From NCBI RefSeq assembly GCF_001425235.1, contig NZ_LMEA01000012.1:499818-563817 (forward strand): a stretch of 64,000 nt of DNA, given 5' to 3'. The notes beneath the pieces were generated by a model, which saw nothing but the letters and a program-made list of their open reading frames with translations, was not told where the DNA came from and did not search any database. Positions within the stretch are counted from its first letter, which is position 1; every line of letters begins with the position of its first letter. Source of the stretch: Devosia sp. Root413D1 (GTDB lineage Bacteria; Pseudomonadota; Alphaproteobacteria; Rhizobiales; Devosiaceae). Shown piece by piece: positions 1 through 7,713 of the stretch. A program made the translations under genes and the position numbers.

Positions 1-676
1 CGGCGCGGAAACTGTCGAGCGCGATGCCGGTGGGCTCGGCCGTGACCAGCGCCGCAGCGGCCCCGTCGCCCCAGAGGATGAAGGTCAGCAGCCGTTCGAT
101 ATCGGTGGTTTCTTTCAGGTGCAGGGTGCAGAGCTCGACATTGACGGCCAGCACCCGCGCCTCCGGATCCGAACGCACGATGTGATGGGCGAGCTTCAGA
201 GCATTGACTGCCGCATAGCATCCCATGAAGCCGACGATGGTTCGCTCCACCGAGGGCGACAGGCCGCAGCGCTCGATGATCTCGAGGTCGATCCCGGGCG
301 AGGCGAGGCCGGTGCAGGTGGTGACGATAAGGTGGGTGATCCGGGCGGCATCAGACCCGAGCTCCAGCCGGTCCACCGCTTTCTGCGCCAGCACGGGAGC
401 GGCCTCGGCGAAGAGATCCATCCGGGTGGCGGTCGAGGGAAAGTTGCCGCGGGTGAACCGGCCGGCGCCATCGACCGCCGGGCCGTTGGGGTCGTCAGCG
501 GAGGGGAAGCAGCAGTAGCGGTGCTCAATGCCGCTTCTCTCTGCCATCCGGGTGAACACCGCCTGGCGCCTGGGGTCGTCGGCAAGCTGAGAGGCGGCGA
601 AGCCGATGGAGAAACGGTGCACATCGTAATCCGGCACCGCGACAGCGATCTTGTTCACATAGGCCTTGGCAGACAT
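1..676 (-). CDS. Type III polyketide synthase (chalcone/stilbene synthase family), 3' end outside window
   Basis: Reading frame open from an ATG at 676-674 to base 1, so about 225 N-terminal residues are present and the C-terminal part lies outside the window. The translation has hallmark thiolase-fold segments of type III PKS: TTCTGLASPGID, then GFMGCYAAVNALKLA, whose Cys in GCYA is the expected acyl-binding nucleophile, and FILWGDGAAAALV. Known family members condense malonyl-CoA units onto an acyl-CoA starter to make pyrones, resorcinols or phloroglucinols; the substrate cannot be read from this part. The gene starts 163 bp after the end of the riboflavin kinase gene on the same strand and probably has its own promoter. 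The His and Asn of the catalytic triad would be in the missing part. Confidence 0.88.
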   Translation of the reverse strand, partial: MSAKAYVNKIAVAVPDYDVHRFSIGFAASQLADDPRRQAVFTRMAERSGIEHRYCCFPSADDPNGPAVDGAGRFTRGNFPSTATRMDLFAEAAPVLAQKAVDRLELGSDAARITHLIVTTCTGLASPGIDLEIIERCGLSPSVERTIVGFMGCYAAVNALKLAHHIVRSDPEARVLAVNVELCTLHLKETTDIERLLTFILWGDGAAAALVTAEPTGIALDSFRA

Positions 677-839
677 GACGGCTCCTCGGTTGAGACCCAA
701 GGGAGCGGAGAGCACTGTTCCCAGGGCACTCAGGGTCAACACTTGCCGTGGTGGTTTATTCCATCAAACCGACACCATGGCGCGGTGGCGGCCGTCCTTC
801 GGCCGTCGCGGCGCGAGTGCCGCCGCAGGTCTTCAGCCC

Positions 840-1283
840 CTATCCCTGCCCTGGCGAGAGCCGGCCAGGCACCCGGTCCACCAGCAGTTGCCGCGACTGC
901 CGGACATCGCTTTCCATCTGGGCGATCAGCGCCTCGACACTGGTAAAGCGGCGCATGTCGCGCAGGCGGCGCAGCAGGCGAAGCTCGGCGCCGAAGCCAT
1001 AGAGCAGCTCGTCGAGATCGTGGATATGGGCTTCGACGCGGATCGAGGCGATGTCTGGAAATGTCGGGTTGGTGCCGACGCTGACGGTGGCGCCATAGAG
1101 CGTGTCGCGATGCGAGAACCGTGCGACGCTGCAATAGACGCCCTCGGGCGGGAACGGATTGCCCAGGGCCAGCGCAATGTTGGCGGTAGGGAAGCCGAGG
1201 GCGCGACCGCGCTTCTCGCCGTGAACGACGCTGCCGCTGATGACCAGCTCGGCGCCCGGATCAGGAAGCGTTGGAAAGGGCAA
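840..1283 (-). CDS. Stand-alone riboflavin kinase (RibF C-terminal domain type)
   Basis: The protein carries the riboflavin kinase core: GRALGFPTANI (the ATP/flavin-binding PTAN motif), VSVGTNPTF and the following VEAHIHDLDELLYG segment, and ends after about 145 residues. It lacks the N-terminal FMN adenylyltransferase half of normal bifunctional RibF. Expected reaction: riboflavin + ATP to FMN + ADP. The start is uncertain: there is no good ATG; I used the TTG at 1283, which overlaps the end of the upstream flavin reductase gene by 23 bp, but the conserved domain begins only near 1250, so a nonstandard start or a fusion by frameshift is possible. Housekeeping FAD synthesis would be done by another gene; a kinase-only copy beside a flavin reductase and a flavin-dependent monooxygenase suggests a role in flavin supply or flavin catabolism. 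Confidence 0.8.
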   Translation of the reverse strand: MPFPTLPDPGAELVISGSVVHGEKRGRALGFPTANIALALGNPFPPEGVYCSVARFSHRDTLYGATVSVGTNPTFPDIASIRVEAHIHDLDELLYGFGAELRLLRRLRDMRRFTSVEALIAQMESDVRQSRQLLVDRVPGRLSPGQG

Positions 1284-1764
1284 GATACTGGCTCTGGTGG
1301 AAGACCAGCGGCGGGATGTGCGGGAAGAGGCTGGTCTCACGCACTTCGAGCAGAATGATCTCGTGGTCGCCGCCCTCGAGCCGATCGCTGATGGCGCAAT
1401 CGAGCCAGAGCGCTGCGCCCCTGACGAACAGCGCGCCATCGGGGGTCGCCTCGAACTCGACGCCCTGGAAGCGATCGCCGTGGCGCGACGACAGCTGACG
1501 GGAGAGCCGCTCCTGGCTCACGCCCAGCACACTGAGGCCGATGCGCGGCAGGCGGTTGAGCCGCGGCCAGGTGGCGGACTGGCGCGCCACGCAGACCGAG
1601 ACCAAGGGCGGGTCGAGCGACACCGAACTGAACGAGTTCACCGCCATGCCGATGGGCGCCGCGCCATCCATGCCGCACATGGCGACGACACCGGTCGGGA
1701 ACATCGAGAAGGCCCTCCTCAGGGCCAGCGTCGCCTCACCTGCCTGCACCGCGATTTCCTCCAT
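1261..1764 (-). CDS. NAD(P)H:flavin reductase (FMN-binding split barrel)
   Basis: 167 residues, the usual size for the flavin reductase component of two-component monooxygenases. Visible family segments: AFSMFPTGVVAMC near the N-terminus, GMAVNSFSSVSLDPPLVSVCVA (flavin phosphate-binding region) and GDHEIILLEV near the C-terminus. It should reduce free FMN or riboflavin with NAD(P)H and hand it to a partner, most simply the LuxA-like enzyme at 2476-3825. The ATG at 1764 has no obvious Shine-Dalgarno sequence and lies right beside a TAGTCAA..TTTGA motif shared with the promoter at 6.68 kb. The stop codon lies within the riboflavin kinase gene start region, so the two are translated as a coupled pair. 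Confidence 0.87.
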   Translation of the reverse strand: MEEIAVQAGEATLALRRAFSMFPTGVVAMCGMDGAAPIGMAVNSFSSVSLDPPLVSVCVARQSATWPRLNRLPRIGLSVLGVSQERLSRQLSSRHGDRFQGVEFEATPDGALFVRGAALWLDCAISDRLEGGDHEIILLEVRETSLFPHIPPLVFHQSQYLALSNAS

Positions 1765-1765
1765 A

Positions 1766-1807
1766 TAGTCAAGTTTGAATAATTGGACTGAAGCTAGTCA
1801 ATTTGTT
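1766..1807. promoter_or_regulatory. Divergent promoter/operator with two TAGTCAA-type half repeats
   Basis: The 82-bp gap between the flavin reductase gene and the PadR gene is AT-rich against a GC-rich background. It holds TAGTCAAGTTTGA (1766-1778) and TAGTCAATTTG (1795-1805). The first contains TCAA-GT-TTGA, a 4+4 inverted repeat. The same element occurs in inverted orientation at 6681-6694 upstream of the importer operon. I infer that it is the operator of the adjacent PadR-family regulator; no binding data can be read from sequence. Confidence 0.45.
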
Positions 1808-1846
1808 AGAGGGAGACAAGCGCCTTCCCCGGTTTCAGGAGCCAGC

Positions 1847-2452
1847 ATGTCGAACATTACCCGCCTGGTGGTGCTGGGCGCCGTGCGCCAGTTCGAGCCG
1901 GTGCATGGCTATTTCCTGCGCCGCGAGCTGATGACCTGGCATGTCGACGAGTGGGCCAATATCCAGCCCGGCTCGATCTACAACGCACTCAAATCGCTGA
2001 AGCAGGACGGCTACATCCAGGAGAACGGCACCGAAGCCGCCGGCAAGCGCCCGGAGCGGACGATCTACCAGACCACTCCGAATGGCGTGGTCGAGCTGAT
2101 GCGGCTGTTGCGCCAGACGCTGTGGACGGTCGAGACCTTCGACACCAAGCCGGTGATGGCGCTGACCTCGTTCATGTTCCTGCTCAGCCGCGCCGAAGTG
2201 GTGGCGGCGCTGAAGGTCAGGATCGCCGAGATCGACGCCAAGGTGGCGAGCAACGGCTTCGATATCAGCGACGTGGCCAAGTCGAGCACCACGCCGGCCT
2301 ACGTGCGCGAGATCTTCGAACTCTCCTCGCTGCGGCTGAGGGCCGAGCAGGAATGGGCCCGCGGCCTCTACGACCGCATCCTCGGCGGCGCCTATACGTT
2401 TGCCGACGAGATCCCGGCCGGCACGCCGCCGACGGCAGGCCGGGACAGCTAA
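1847..2452 (+). CDS. PadR-family transcriptional regulator
   Basis: 201 residues starting at an ATG preceded by CAGGAG; an upstream TTG in frame (1775) would add 24 residues without homology. The N-terminal winged helix is typical of PadR: LGAVRQFEPVHGYFLRREL, then PGSIYNALKSLKQDGYI and the beta-wing region with RTIYQTTPNG. The C-terminal part (about residues 100-190) is helical, as in the Vir-like C-terminal domain that forms the dimer. It is divergent from the flavin reductase/riboflavin kinase pair and convergent with the monooxygenase gene (23-bp gap), so it sits in the middle of the flavin cluster and is its likely local repressor. The ligand is unknown; riboflavin or a breakdown product is a guess. 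Confidence 0.85.
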   Translation: MSNITRLVVLGAVRQFEPVHGYFLRRELMTWHVDEWANIQPGSIYNALKSLKQDGYIQENGTEAAGKRPERTIYQTTPNGVVELMRLLRQTLWTVETFDTKPVMALTSFMFLLSRAEVVAALKVRIAEIDAKVASNGFDISDVAKSSTTPAYVREIFELSSLRLRAEQEWARGLYDRILGGAYTFADEIPAGTPPTAGRDS

Positions 2453-2475
2453 GTCACGACCCGCCGCAGCCGCCA

Positions 2476-3825
2476 TCACTGCAGCTGGCGATGGCTGGCG
2501 CCGGGATGATCGGGGCTGAGGATCGGGCTTTCGGTGCCCACCAGCCGTTCGCGCAGGCTCTCGCCCTCGTAGTCCGACGCCGCCACGCCCCGGGAGCGCA
2601 GCACCGGCATTACCTGCTCGACGAAATCGAGGGTGGACGTCGGCTGGATCAGCGGGGTGAAGAGGAAGCCGTCGAGGTCGGCGCCTTCGGCCATCTCGCA
2701 CATGATGTCGGCAATCTGCTCGGGCGTCCCGACGAAGGGGTTGGTGCGTACGCCATGGGCATGCCAATCCTTCAGCACGTCGCCGACGGTCTTGTCGCCG
2801 AAGCGGGCGACCTGGGTCTGCGACAGCTCGGTATGAAGCGCGCTCATCTTGGTCGCGGGATCGTAGGACGACAGGTCGAGCCCGGTGAACCAGGCATAGG
2901 AGGCGACGGCGACATCCGGGGTCTGGGTGTCGAGGATCGCCTGGTGCTTTGCGCGCGCCTCGGCTTCGGTCGGCGCGACGACGCAGGAGAAGGCGCTCAT
3001 CAGCTTGATCGAGTTGGGGTCGCGGCCATTGGCAGCGGCCTCGTCGCGGATGGCTTTCACCTGCCCGGCGAGCTTTTCGATCGAACCGCCGCCGAGGAAA
3101 ATGCATTCGCCATGCTTGCCGCCGAACTGCTTGCCGCGGTCGGACGAGCCGGCCTGGAACAGCACCGGGGTGCCCTGCGGCGAGTAGGCGGTGTTGCCGA
3201 AGCCATGCGAGCGGAAATACGGGCCATCATGGGCGATGCGGTGCACCTTGGCCGGGTCGGCATAGCGACCCTGCTTGTTGCGTTCGAGCGCATCGCGTTC
3301 CCAGGCGCCTTCGAACAGCTTGTAGACGAGGCTCATGAAATCGTCGGCCATGTTGTAGCGCTCGTCATGCGCCACCATCGGCACGCCGAAAGCGGCGACG
3401 GCGGTCTCGGCGGTGCCGGTGGTGACGACGTTCCAGCCGATGCGGCCGTTCGACAGGTGGTCGAGGGTCTGCATGCGGCGGGCGAAGGCATAGGGCTGCT
3501 CGAGCAAAGTCGAGCCGGTCATGACGATCCCCAGCTTCTCGGTGGCGCCGATCAGCGCCGCGCCGACAATGGCGGGGTCGAGCCGCGGCAGGTCGAGGCC
3601 CTCGGTGGTGCTGATGTCGGGGCGCGTACCCTTGACGTCGGCCCAGCCCCAGGCATCGGCGAGGAACAGGAAATCGAGCTTCGCATCTTCGCAGATGCGG
3701 GCGATCTTCACCCAGTAATCGAGCCGGTCGAAATTGTGCCGCTCGCTGTCGGGATGCCGCCAGGTGGACGTGCCGGAGTCGTTGGTCTGAGCGTTTTCAA
3801 ACAGCCCAAAGCGTAGCTTCTTCAT
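2476..3825 (-). CDS. LLM-class flavin-dependent monooxygenase (NtaA/SnaA/DszA family), candidate riboflavin lyase
   Basis: 449 residues, typical for the NtaA/DmoA branch of bacterial luciferase-like TIM-barrel enzymes. Recognisable parts are DFLFLADAWG near residue 55, LDHLSNGRIGWNVVTTG near 125, a GTPVLFQAGSSDRGKQF segment and a late GTPEQIADIM segment. Such enzymes use FMNH2 made by a separate reductase, here probably the product of 1261-1764. Known RcaE riboflavin lyase, which splits riboflavin into lumichrome and ribose, belongs to this superfamily and its gene is clustered with a kinase-only riboflavin kinase and a flavin reductase, just as here. The riboflavin assignment is inference; sulfonate, nitrilotriacetate or other substrates remain possible. 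It is the last gene of the importer operon, 40 bp after the permease. Confidence 0.87.
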   Translation of the reverse strand: MKKLRFGLFENAQTNDSGTSTWRHPDSERHNFDRLDYWVKIARICEDAKLDFLFLADAWGWADVKGTRPDISTTEGLDLPRLDPAIVGAALIGATEKLGIVMTGSTLLEQPYAFARRMQTLDHLSNGRIGWNVVTTGTAETAVAAFGVPMVAHDERYNMADDFMSLVYKLFEGAWERDALERNKQGRYADPAKVHRIAHDGPYFRSHGFGNTAYSPQGTPVLFQAGSSDRGKQFGGKHGECIFLGGGSIEKLAGQVKAIRDEAAANGRDPNSIKLMSAFSCVVAPTEAEARAKHQAILDTQTPDVAVASYAWFTGLDLSSYDPATKMSALHTELSQTQVARFGDKTVGDVLKDWHAHGVRTNPFVGTPEQIADIMCEMAEGADLDGFLFTPLIQPTSTLDFVEQVMPVLRSRGVAASDYEGESLRERLVGTESPILSPDHPGASHRQLQ

Positions 3826-3865
3826 AGCAATGTCTTTCGTCAGAGTTGGGTCCGGATCGGGCGCC

Positions 3866-4681
3866 TCAGCGCCCGATGACGTCCTCGTCGCTCCACCACA
3901 GCAGGCGTTTGCGGAGCAGGGCCAGCAGCGACACGAGAAGTACGCCGAGCAGGCAGAGCAGGGCGATACTCGCCCAGGTCACGGGCAGGTTGGCCTGGGC
4001 GGCGGCGATGGTCACCAGCGAACCCAGCCCTGCCTGCTGGCCGGCGGCCACGAATTCGGCCACCGCTGCGCCGACCACCGCCAGTGGCATGGCGATGCGA
4101 AGGCCGGCGAAGACGAAGGGCATGCAGCCAGGGAGCCGGAGATCGCGGAAGATCTCCCAGCGGCTGGCATGCAGGGTCTTGAACACGTCGAGCGCCTTCT
4201 GGTCGACATCCCTGAGGCCGGCCAGCGAGTTGACCAGCATGGGGAAGAACACCACGAGGCCGGTGACGATGTACTTGGGCAGCATGCCGAAGCCGAAGGC
4301 GACGACCAGCGCCGGGGCGATGGCGACGACCGGCGTCACCATGATCACCACGATCAGCGGCATCACCGCCTTCTCGACGATCGGCAACTCGCTCATCGCC
4401 ACGGCGAGGAGGAAGCCGCAGATGATACCGGCGCCGGCGCCGATAACCACCTCCTGGCAGGTGACGAGGAGGTTGGCCCAGTACATCCCGGGGTCGCTGG
4501 CGAGGCTGTTGCCGATGGCGTCAAGCGTCGGCAGCACATAGGGATTGTTGATCGCCACCAGTTGCCAGAGCACGGCGACGATGACGAAAGTCAGCGCCGG
4601 CGGGCCCCAGTCGAAAACGATACGGGCCACGGTGAAACCGGATGAATTGCGCCGCGGCGCGGTTGCGACAGTGTCAGACAC
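3866..4681 (-). CDS. NitT/TauT-type ABC importer, permease
   Basis: 271 residues with about six hydrophobic segments and a BPD_transp_1 EAA-type loop (FKTLHASRWEIFRDLRLPGCMP), which contacts the ATPase. The GTG start at 4681 lies inside the last codons of the ATPase gene (8-bp overlap), so translation is probably coupled. It belongs to the SsuC/ThiX/TauC-like permease group that moves sulfonates, nitrate, pyrimidines or, in predicted RibXY systems, riboflavin. Its position between the ATPase and the monooxygenase suggests that it imports the monooxygenase substrate. Confidence 0.9.
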   Translation of the reverse strand: MSDTVATAPRRNSSGFTVARIVFDWGPPALTFVIVAVLWQLVAINNPYVLPTLDAIGNSLASDPGMYWANLLVTCQEVVIGAGAGIICGFLLAVAMSELPIVEKAVMPLIVVIMVTPVVAIAPALVVAFGFGMLPKYIVTGLVVFFPMLVNSLAGLRDVDQKALDVFKTLHASRWEIFRDLRLPGCMPFVFAGLRIAMPLAVVGAAVAEFVAAGQQAGLGSLVTIAAAQANLPVTWASIALLCLLGVLLVSLLALLRKRLLWWSDEDVIGR

Positions 4682-5504
4682 GGGCAGCCTCCATCACCTT
4701 GCGCAGGGCAGAGCGGACATAGCCTTCGAGGTCGCGGAAGGCGTCGGTGGCGTAGAGCGCCTCGTTGCGCGGCCGCGGCAGGTCGACATCGATGATCTCG
4801 GCGATGCGGCCGGGATGCGAGGCCATCAGCACGATACGATCGGACAGGATGATCGCCTCAGGCACCGAGTGGGTGACGAACAGCACCGACTTGCGGTTGG
4901 ACTGCCAGAAATCGAGCAGGCCCATGCGCTGCTGGTCGCGGTTCATCTCGTCGAGGGCCGAGAACGGCTCATCCATCAGCAGGATCTCGGGATCGAAGAC
5001 GAAGGCGCGCGCGATGGCGGCGCGCTGCTGCATGCCGCCCGAGAGCTGGGCCGGGTAACGGTCGAGCGCATGGCCGAGCCCGAAGCTCTGCAGAATCTCC
5101 CGGGGATCGCGCAGCTTCCGCCCGGCATTGGCGCCGGGGTTGATGCTGATCGGCAGGCTGACATTGTCGAGAATGGTGCGCCAGGGCAGCAGCGCGGGAG
5201 ACTGCGGGACGAGGCCGATGGCCTTGTCCTTCGCCGCCTCGCGCACGGATTTGCCATTGATCGAGACACTGCCGCCATTGGCTTCGGAGAGCCCGGCGAC
5301 CAGCTTGAGCAAAGTGGACTTGCCGCAGCCGCTCGGCCCGATCAGCGAGACGAACTCACCTTTTTTGATCGTCAGCGACACGCCGTTGAGCACCGTCACC
5401 CTGGACTCGTCGCCACCAAAGCTCTTGGTCACGTTGGAGACCTCTACCCCGATGTCATCGGGGTAGGCGGTGCGCGTGCTCTGGAGATGAGAGACTGCAG
5501 GCAT
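4674..5504 (-). CDS. NitT/TauT-type ABC importer, ATPase
   Basis: 276 residues from the ATG at 5504, 8 bp after the binding-protein stop. Walker A is GPSGCGKST at residues 56-64; the Q-loop is LVPQSPALLPW, the signature LSGGMQQRAAIAR and Walker B ILLMDEPFSALD, followed by the H-loop LFVTHSVPEA. This is the SsuB/TauB/ThiZ-type domain set, all motifs intact, so it should be an active ATPase. A longer in-frame ORF reaching 5699 only reads back through the binding-protein gene and is not supported. Confidence 0.93.
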   Translation of the reverse strand: MPAVSHLQSTRTAYPDDIGVEVSNVTKSFGGDESRVTVLNGVSLTIKKGEFVSLIGPSGCGKSTLLKLVAGLSEANGGSVSINGKSVREAAKDKAIGLVPQSPALLPWRTILDNVSLPISINPGANAGRKLRDPREILQSFGLGHALDRYPAQLSGGMQQRAAIARAFVFDPEILLMDEPFSALDEMNRDQQRMGLLDFWQSNRKSVLFVTHSVPEAIILSDRIVLMASHPGRIAEIIDVDLPRPRNEALYATDAFRDLEGYVRSALRKVMEAARV

Positions 5505-5512
5505 CGTCGCGA

Positions 5513-6625
5513 TCACTTCTTTTCCGGCCAGATCAGCTTGCCGTCGGCATAGAGCGCGGCGACGAGGTCCGGATCCATCATGTCGGCGAGCGGCGGCGGG
5601 TTCTTCAGGCCACCGAAGCTCTGCACCATCTGGTACTCGCTCTCCCACTCGGCGATGGTCTGGACGCCCGGCGCGCCATACTGGCTGGTGCGCACCCACT
5701 CGGACTCGACGCCCCAGGTGCGGGCCTGCTGATCCCTTGGGAAGGCCGAACCCTGGTTGTTGTCAGCGGCGAGCTGGCTGATCATGTCGACGCACTTGTC
5801 CTCCTCGGTGAGGCAGAACTCGAGCGCCTTGAGGCTCGCTCGCATGAAGTCGGCCACCACCTCGCGGTGCTCGGCGAGGAACTTCGAGTTCACTTCCATG
5901 ACGTTGTAGGTGCCCTGGAGGCCAAGATCGGCGGGCAGGAACTGGTTGAACGGCAGGCCCATGGCCTTCAGCGTCTGCGGCTGGTTCGAAGCATAGCCGA
6001 CGATGGCATCGACCTGACCGCGAGTGACCACGGTCGGGTCGTAATTGGTCATCTTGATCAGCTCGACCTTGGAGATATCGACGCCGGCGGCATCGAGCAT
6101 CGCCGCGGCGATCGGGGTGATGTTGATGAAGTAGCCGAGGCGCTTGCCTTCGAGATCCTTCAGGCTTTTCACCGCCTCATTGGTGAAGATCGAGAACGGC
6201 GAGGTGCTGCCATAGGTGGCGACGGCGGTGAGGTTGCGGCTGTTGGCAGCCGCCAGCATCACGTCGGACGCCGAGCCCAGCGCGGTGAACTGCGCCTGGC
6301 CCGAGGACACCAGCAACTGGCCGTTGCCGCCTGCCGCGTTGATGTCGACGGTGAGGCAGAGCGCATCGAAATAGCCGAGCTCCTTGGCGAGGAACACGTC
6401 GACCTGGCCGGCGCTGGCCGAATAACCGTAGCCCGAGATGTAGGTGATGGTGCCGGCAGCCTGGTTGCGCGCGCACTCGTCGGCGCTGATCAGCACATGA
6501 TCCGGCAGCTCGCCGGCAGCCTGCGCCGCGGTAGCGCCAAAGCCGCCAATGGTCAGCGCCAGGGTTGCCGAGCTCAGCAGCAGGCGAGCGTTCAAGCGCC
6601 CTGCCCGATTGGTTACGTGAGACAA
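5513..6625 (-). CDS. NMT1/THI5-like ABC importer substrate-binding protein
   Basis: 370 residues beginning at a TTG that is well placed behind GGGAGGA; no ATG fits. Residues 1-36 form a signal peptide ending in ATAAQA-A. The mature part reads like the NMT1/THI5 (SsuA/ThiY) fold: ITYISGYGYSASAGQVDVFLAKELGYF, then AAGGNGQLLVSSGQAQF and VKSLKDLEGKRLGYF. Members bind sulfonates, thiamine precursors, nitrate or, as predicted for RibY, riboflavin. It is the first gene of the operon binding protein-ATPase-permease-monooxygenase and is preceded by the same TCAA..TTGA motif found near the PadR gene. The ligand is inferred only from context. Four Cys lie in the mature chain, two of them close together (CLTEEDKC). 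Confidence 0.88.
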   Translation of the reverse strand: MSHVTNRAGRLNARLLLSSATLALTIGGFGATAAQAAGELPDHVLISADECARNQAAGTITYISGYGYSASAGQVDVFLAKELGYFDALCLTVDINAAGGNGQLLVSSGQAQFTALGSASDVMLAAANSRNLTAVATYGSTSPFSIFTNEAVKSLKDLEGKRLGYFINITPIAAAMLDAAGVDISKVELIKMTNYDPTVVTRGQVDAIVGYASNQPQTLKAMGLPFNQFLPADLGLQGTYNVMEVNSKFLAEHREVVADFMRASLKALEFCLTEEDKCVDMISQLAADNNQGSAFPRDQQARTWGVESEWVRTSQYGAPGVQTIAEWESEYQMVQSFGGLKNPPPLADMMDPDLVAALYADGKLIWPEKK

Positions 6626-6680
6626 AGAGTCCTCCCAAAGTCACGCCCGTTACCTCCAACGGACGCACATTCGTAACCAA

Positions 6681-6711
6681 TCAAATTTGACTATGCAAAC
6701 TTTTTGATTTT
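6681..6711 (-). promoter_or_regulatory. Operator-like palindrome upstream of the NMT1-type importer operon
   Basis: TCAAATTTGA at 6681-6690 is a perfect 10-bp palindrome; read on the minus strand with its flank it is ATAGTCAAATTTGA, matching ATAGTCAAGTTTGA at 1765-1778. A second TCAAA-AAG-TTTG element (minus strand) follows at about 6696-6709. This AT-rich patch lies 56-86 bp upstream of the TTG start, where a promoter is expected. A shared PadR operator is inferred. The rest of the gap up to 6795 is G-rich and I see no gene in it. Confidence 0.45.
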
Positions 6712-6795
6712 GAGATGGGGATAAGCGGGGTGAGGGAGGGGAAATGAGGTGTTGGTGGAGGTGGTTAGGTGGACGGTTGGCTAGCCGCTACCGCT

Positions 6796-6927
6796 GGTGC
6801 GGGCTGACCCCCACCCCTGTCCCCTCCCCCTAAACAAGGGGAGGGAGACCAAAACACCGGCCTATCAGTAAGCGTCTCCCTCCCCATGTTTAGGGGGAGG
6901 GATCAAGGGTGGGGGTCAGCCCGCACC
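6796..6927. repeat. Long intergenic inverted repeat A (53-bp arms)
   Basis: Arms at 6796-6848 and 6875-6927 are nearly perfect reverse complements (only a few mismatches around the middle) separated by 26 bp. Each arm starts with GGTGCGGGCTGACCCCCACC and contains CCCTCCCCCTAAACA followed by GGGGAGGGAGA, itself a smaller palindrome. It sits 15 bp beyond the stop codon of the iron-importer ATPase gene. A transcript from either side could fold into a very strong hairpin, so it may act as a terminator or mRNA stabiliser. It resembles the elements at 10.75, 31.44 and 40.44 kb in overall design. Confidence 0.85.
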
Positions 6928-6942
6928 GGCCATCCAGTCGGA

Positions 6943-7713
6943 CTACCGCGGCGTAACCACCGGGGTGCCCGAAACGGGATCCGCGTAGACCTCGCAGTCG
7001 AGCCCGTAGACGTTGCGGATCAGCTCGGGCGTGACAACGTCCGTCGGCTTGCCCTCGGCGACGATCCGCCCTTCGTGCATCACCACCAGGCGGTCGCCAT
7101 AGCGGGCGGCCTGGGCGATGTCGTGGAGGACGACGATGCTGGTCCGCCCTGCCCCATGCAGCTGGCGCACCAGGTCGAGGGTTTCCACCTGGTGCTTGAT
7201 ATCGAGGAAGGTCGTCGGCTCGTCGAGCATGACGTAAGGCGTGTCCTGCGCCAGCGCCATGGCGATGAAAGCCCGCTGCCGCTGCCCGCCGGAGAGCTCG
7301 GCCACCGGCTTGAAGCGCAACTCGGCGAGCCCGGTGGCGGCGATGGCCTGGTCGACCAGCTCGATATCCCGGGGCGAGCGGAGACCGAGCAGCGACTGAT
7401 GCGGGGCGCGGCCGTAGCCCACCAGTTGCTCGACGGTGATCGCCGTCGGCACGACCGGGCTCTGCGGCAGGTAGGCAATGGTGCGTGCGACGCGCTTGGG
7501 ATGATTGCGCAGCACGTCGAGCTCATCGGCATGGATGGTGCCGGTGCGCGGCTTCAGCAGCCGGCCGATGGTCTTGAGCAAGGTGGATTTGCCGCAGCCG
7601 TTGGGGCCGATCAGGATGGTGACCTCGCCGGTGGCGATGGTCAGGTCGATGTTCTCGACGATGGCGCGGTCGCGGCCATAACCGGCGGTGACGCCCTTGA
7701 CCAGGATGCTCAT
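6943..7713 (-). CDS. Iron-siderophore ABC importer, ATPase (FecE/FepC type)
   Basis: 256 residues. Walker A GPNGCGKST at 36-44, Q-loop YLPQSPVVP, signature [15 protein letters not shown], Walker B VMLDEPTTFLD and H-loop VVLHD are all intact; the TTFLDIKHQ stretch is characteristic of the FecE/FepC group that powers uptake of ferric siderophores, heme or cobalamin. The ATG overlaps the stop of the upstream permease gene (ATGA). It is the last gene of the operon binding protein-permease-permease-ATPase; the iron assignment rests on the FecB/FecCD-like partners and the iron-box-like promoter. Confidence 0.93.
   Translation of the reverse strand: MSILVKGVTAGYGRDRAIVENIDLTIATGEVTILIGPNGCGKSTLLKTIGRLLKPRTGTIHADELDVLRNHPKRVARTIAYLPQSPVVPTAITVEQLVGYGRAPHQSLLGLRSPRDIELVDQAIAATGLAELRFKPVAELSGGQRQRAFIAMALAQDTPYVMLDEPTTFLDIKHQVETLDLVRQLHGAGRTSIVVLHDIAQAARYGDRLVVMHEGRIVAEGKPTDVVTPELIRNVYGLDCEVYADPVSGTPVVTPR

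Noticed and set aside
735-775. GGAAT-N16-TGTT on the minus strand before the polyketide synthase, similar to the EcfG general-stress promoter GGAAC-N16/17-CGTT
   Set aside because: Both boxes deviate by one base and a GC-rich genome yields such matches by chance; not strong enough to report as a promoter.
1951-3816. 621-codon plus-strand frame across the PadR and monooxygenase genes
   Set aside because: Overlaps two well-supported genes; translation is low-complexity Arg/Gly/Asp without motifs.
6626-6680. Possible FMN riboswitch in the leader of the flavin-type importer operon
   Set aside because: The conserved RFN blocks are not recognisable; only an ordinary leader with a GGGAGGA ribosome-binding site is seen.
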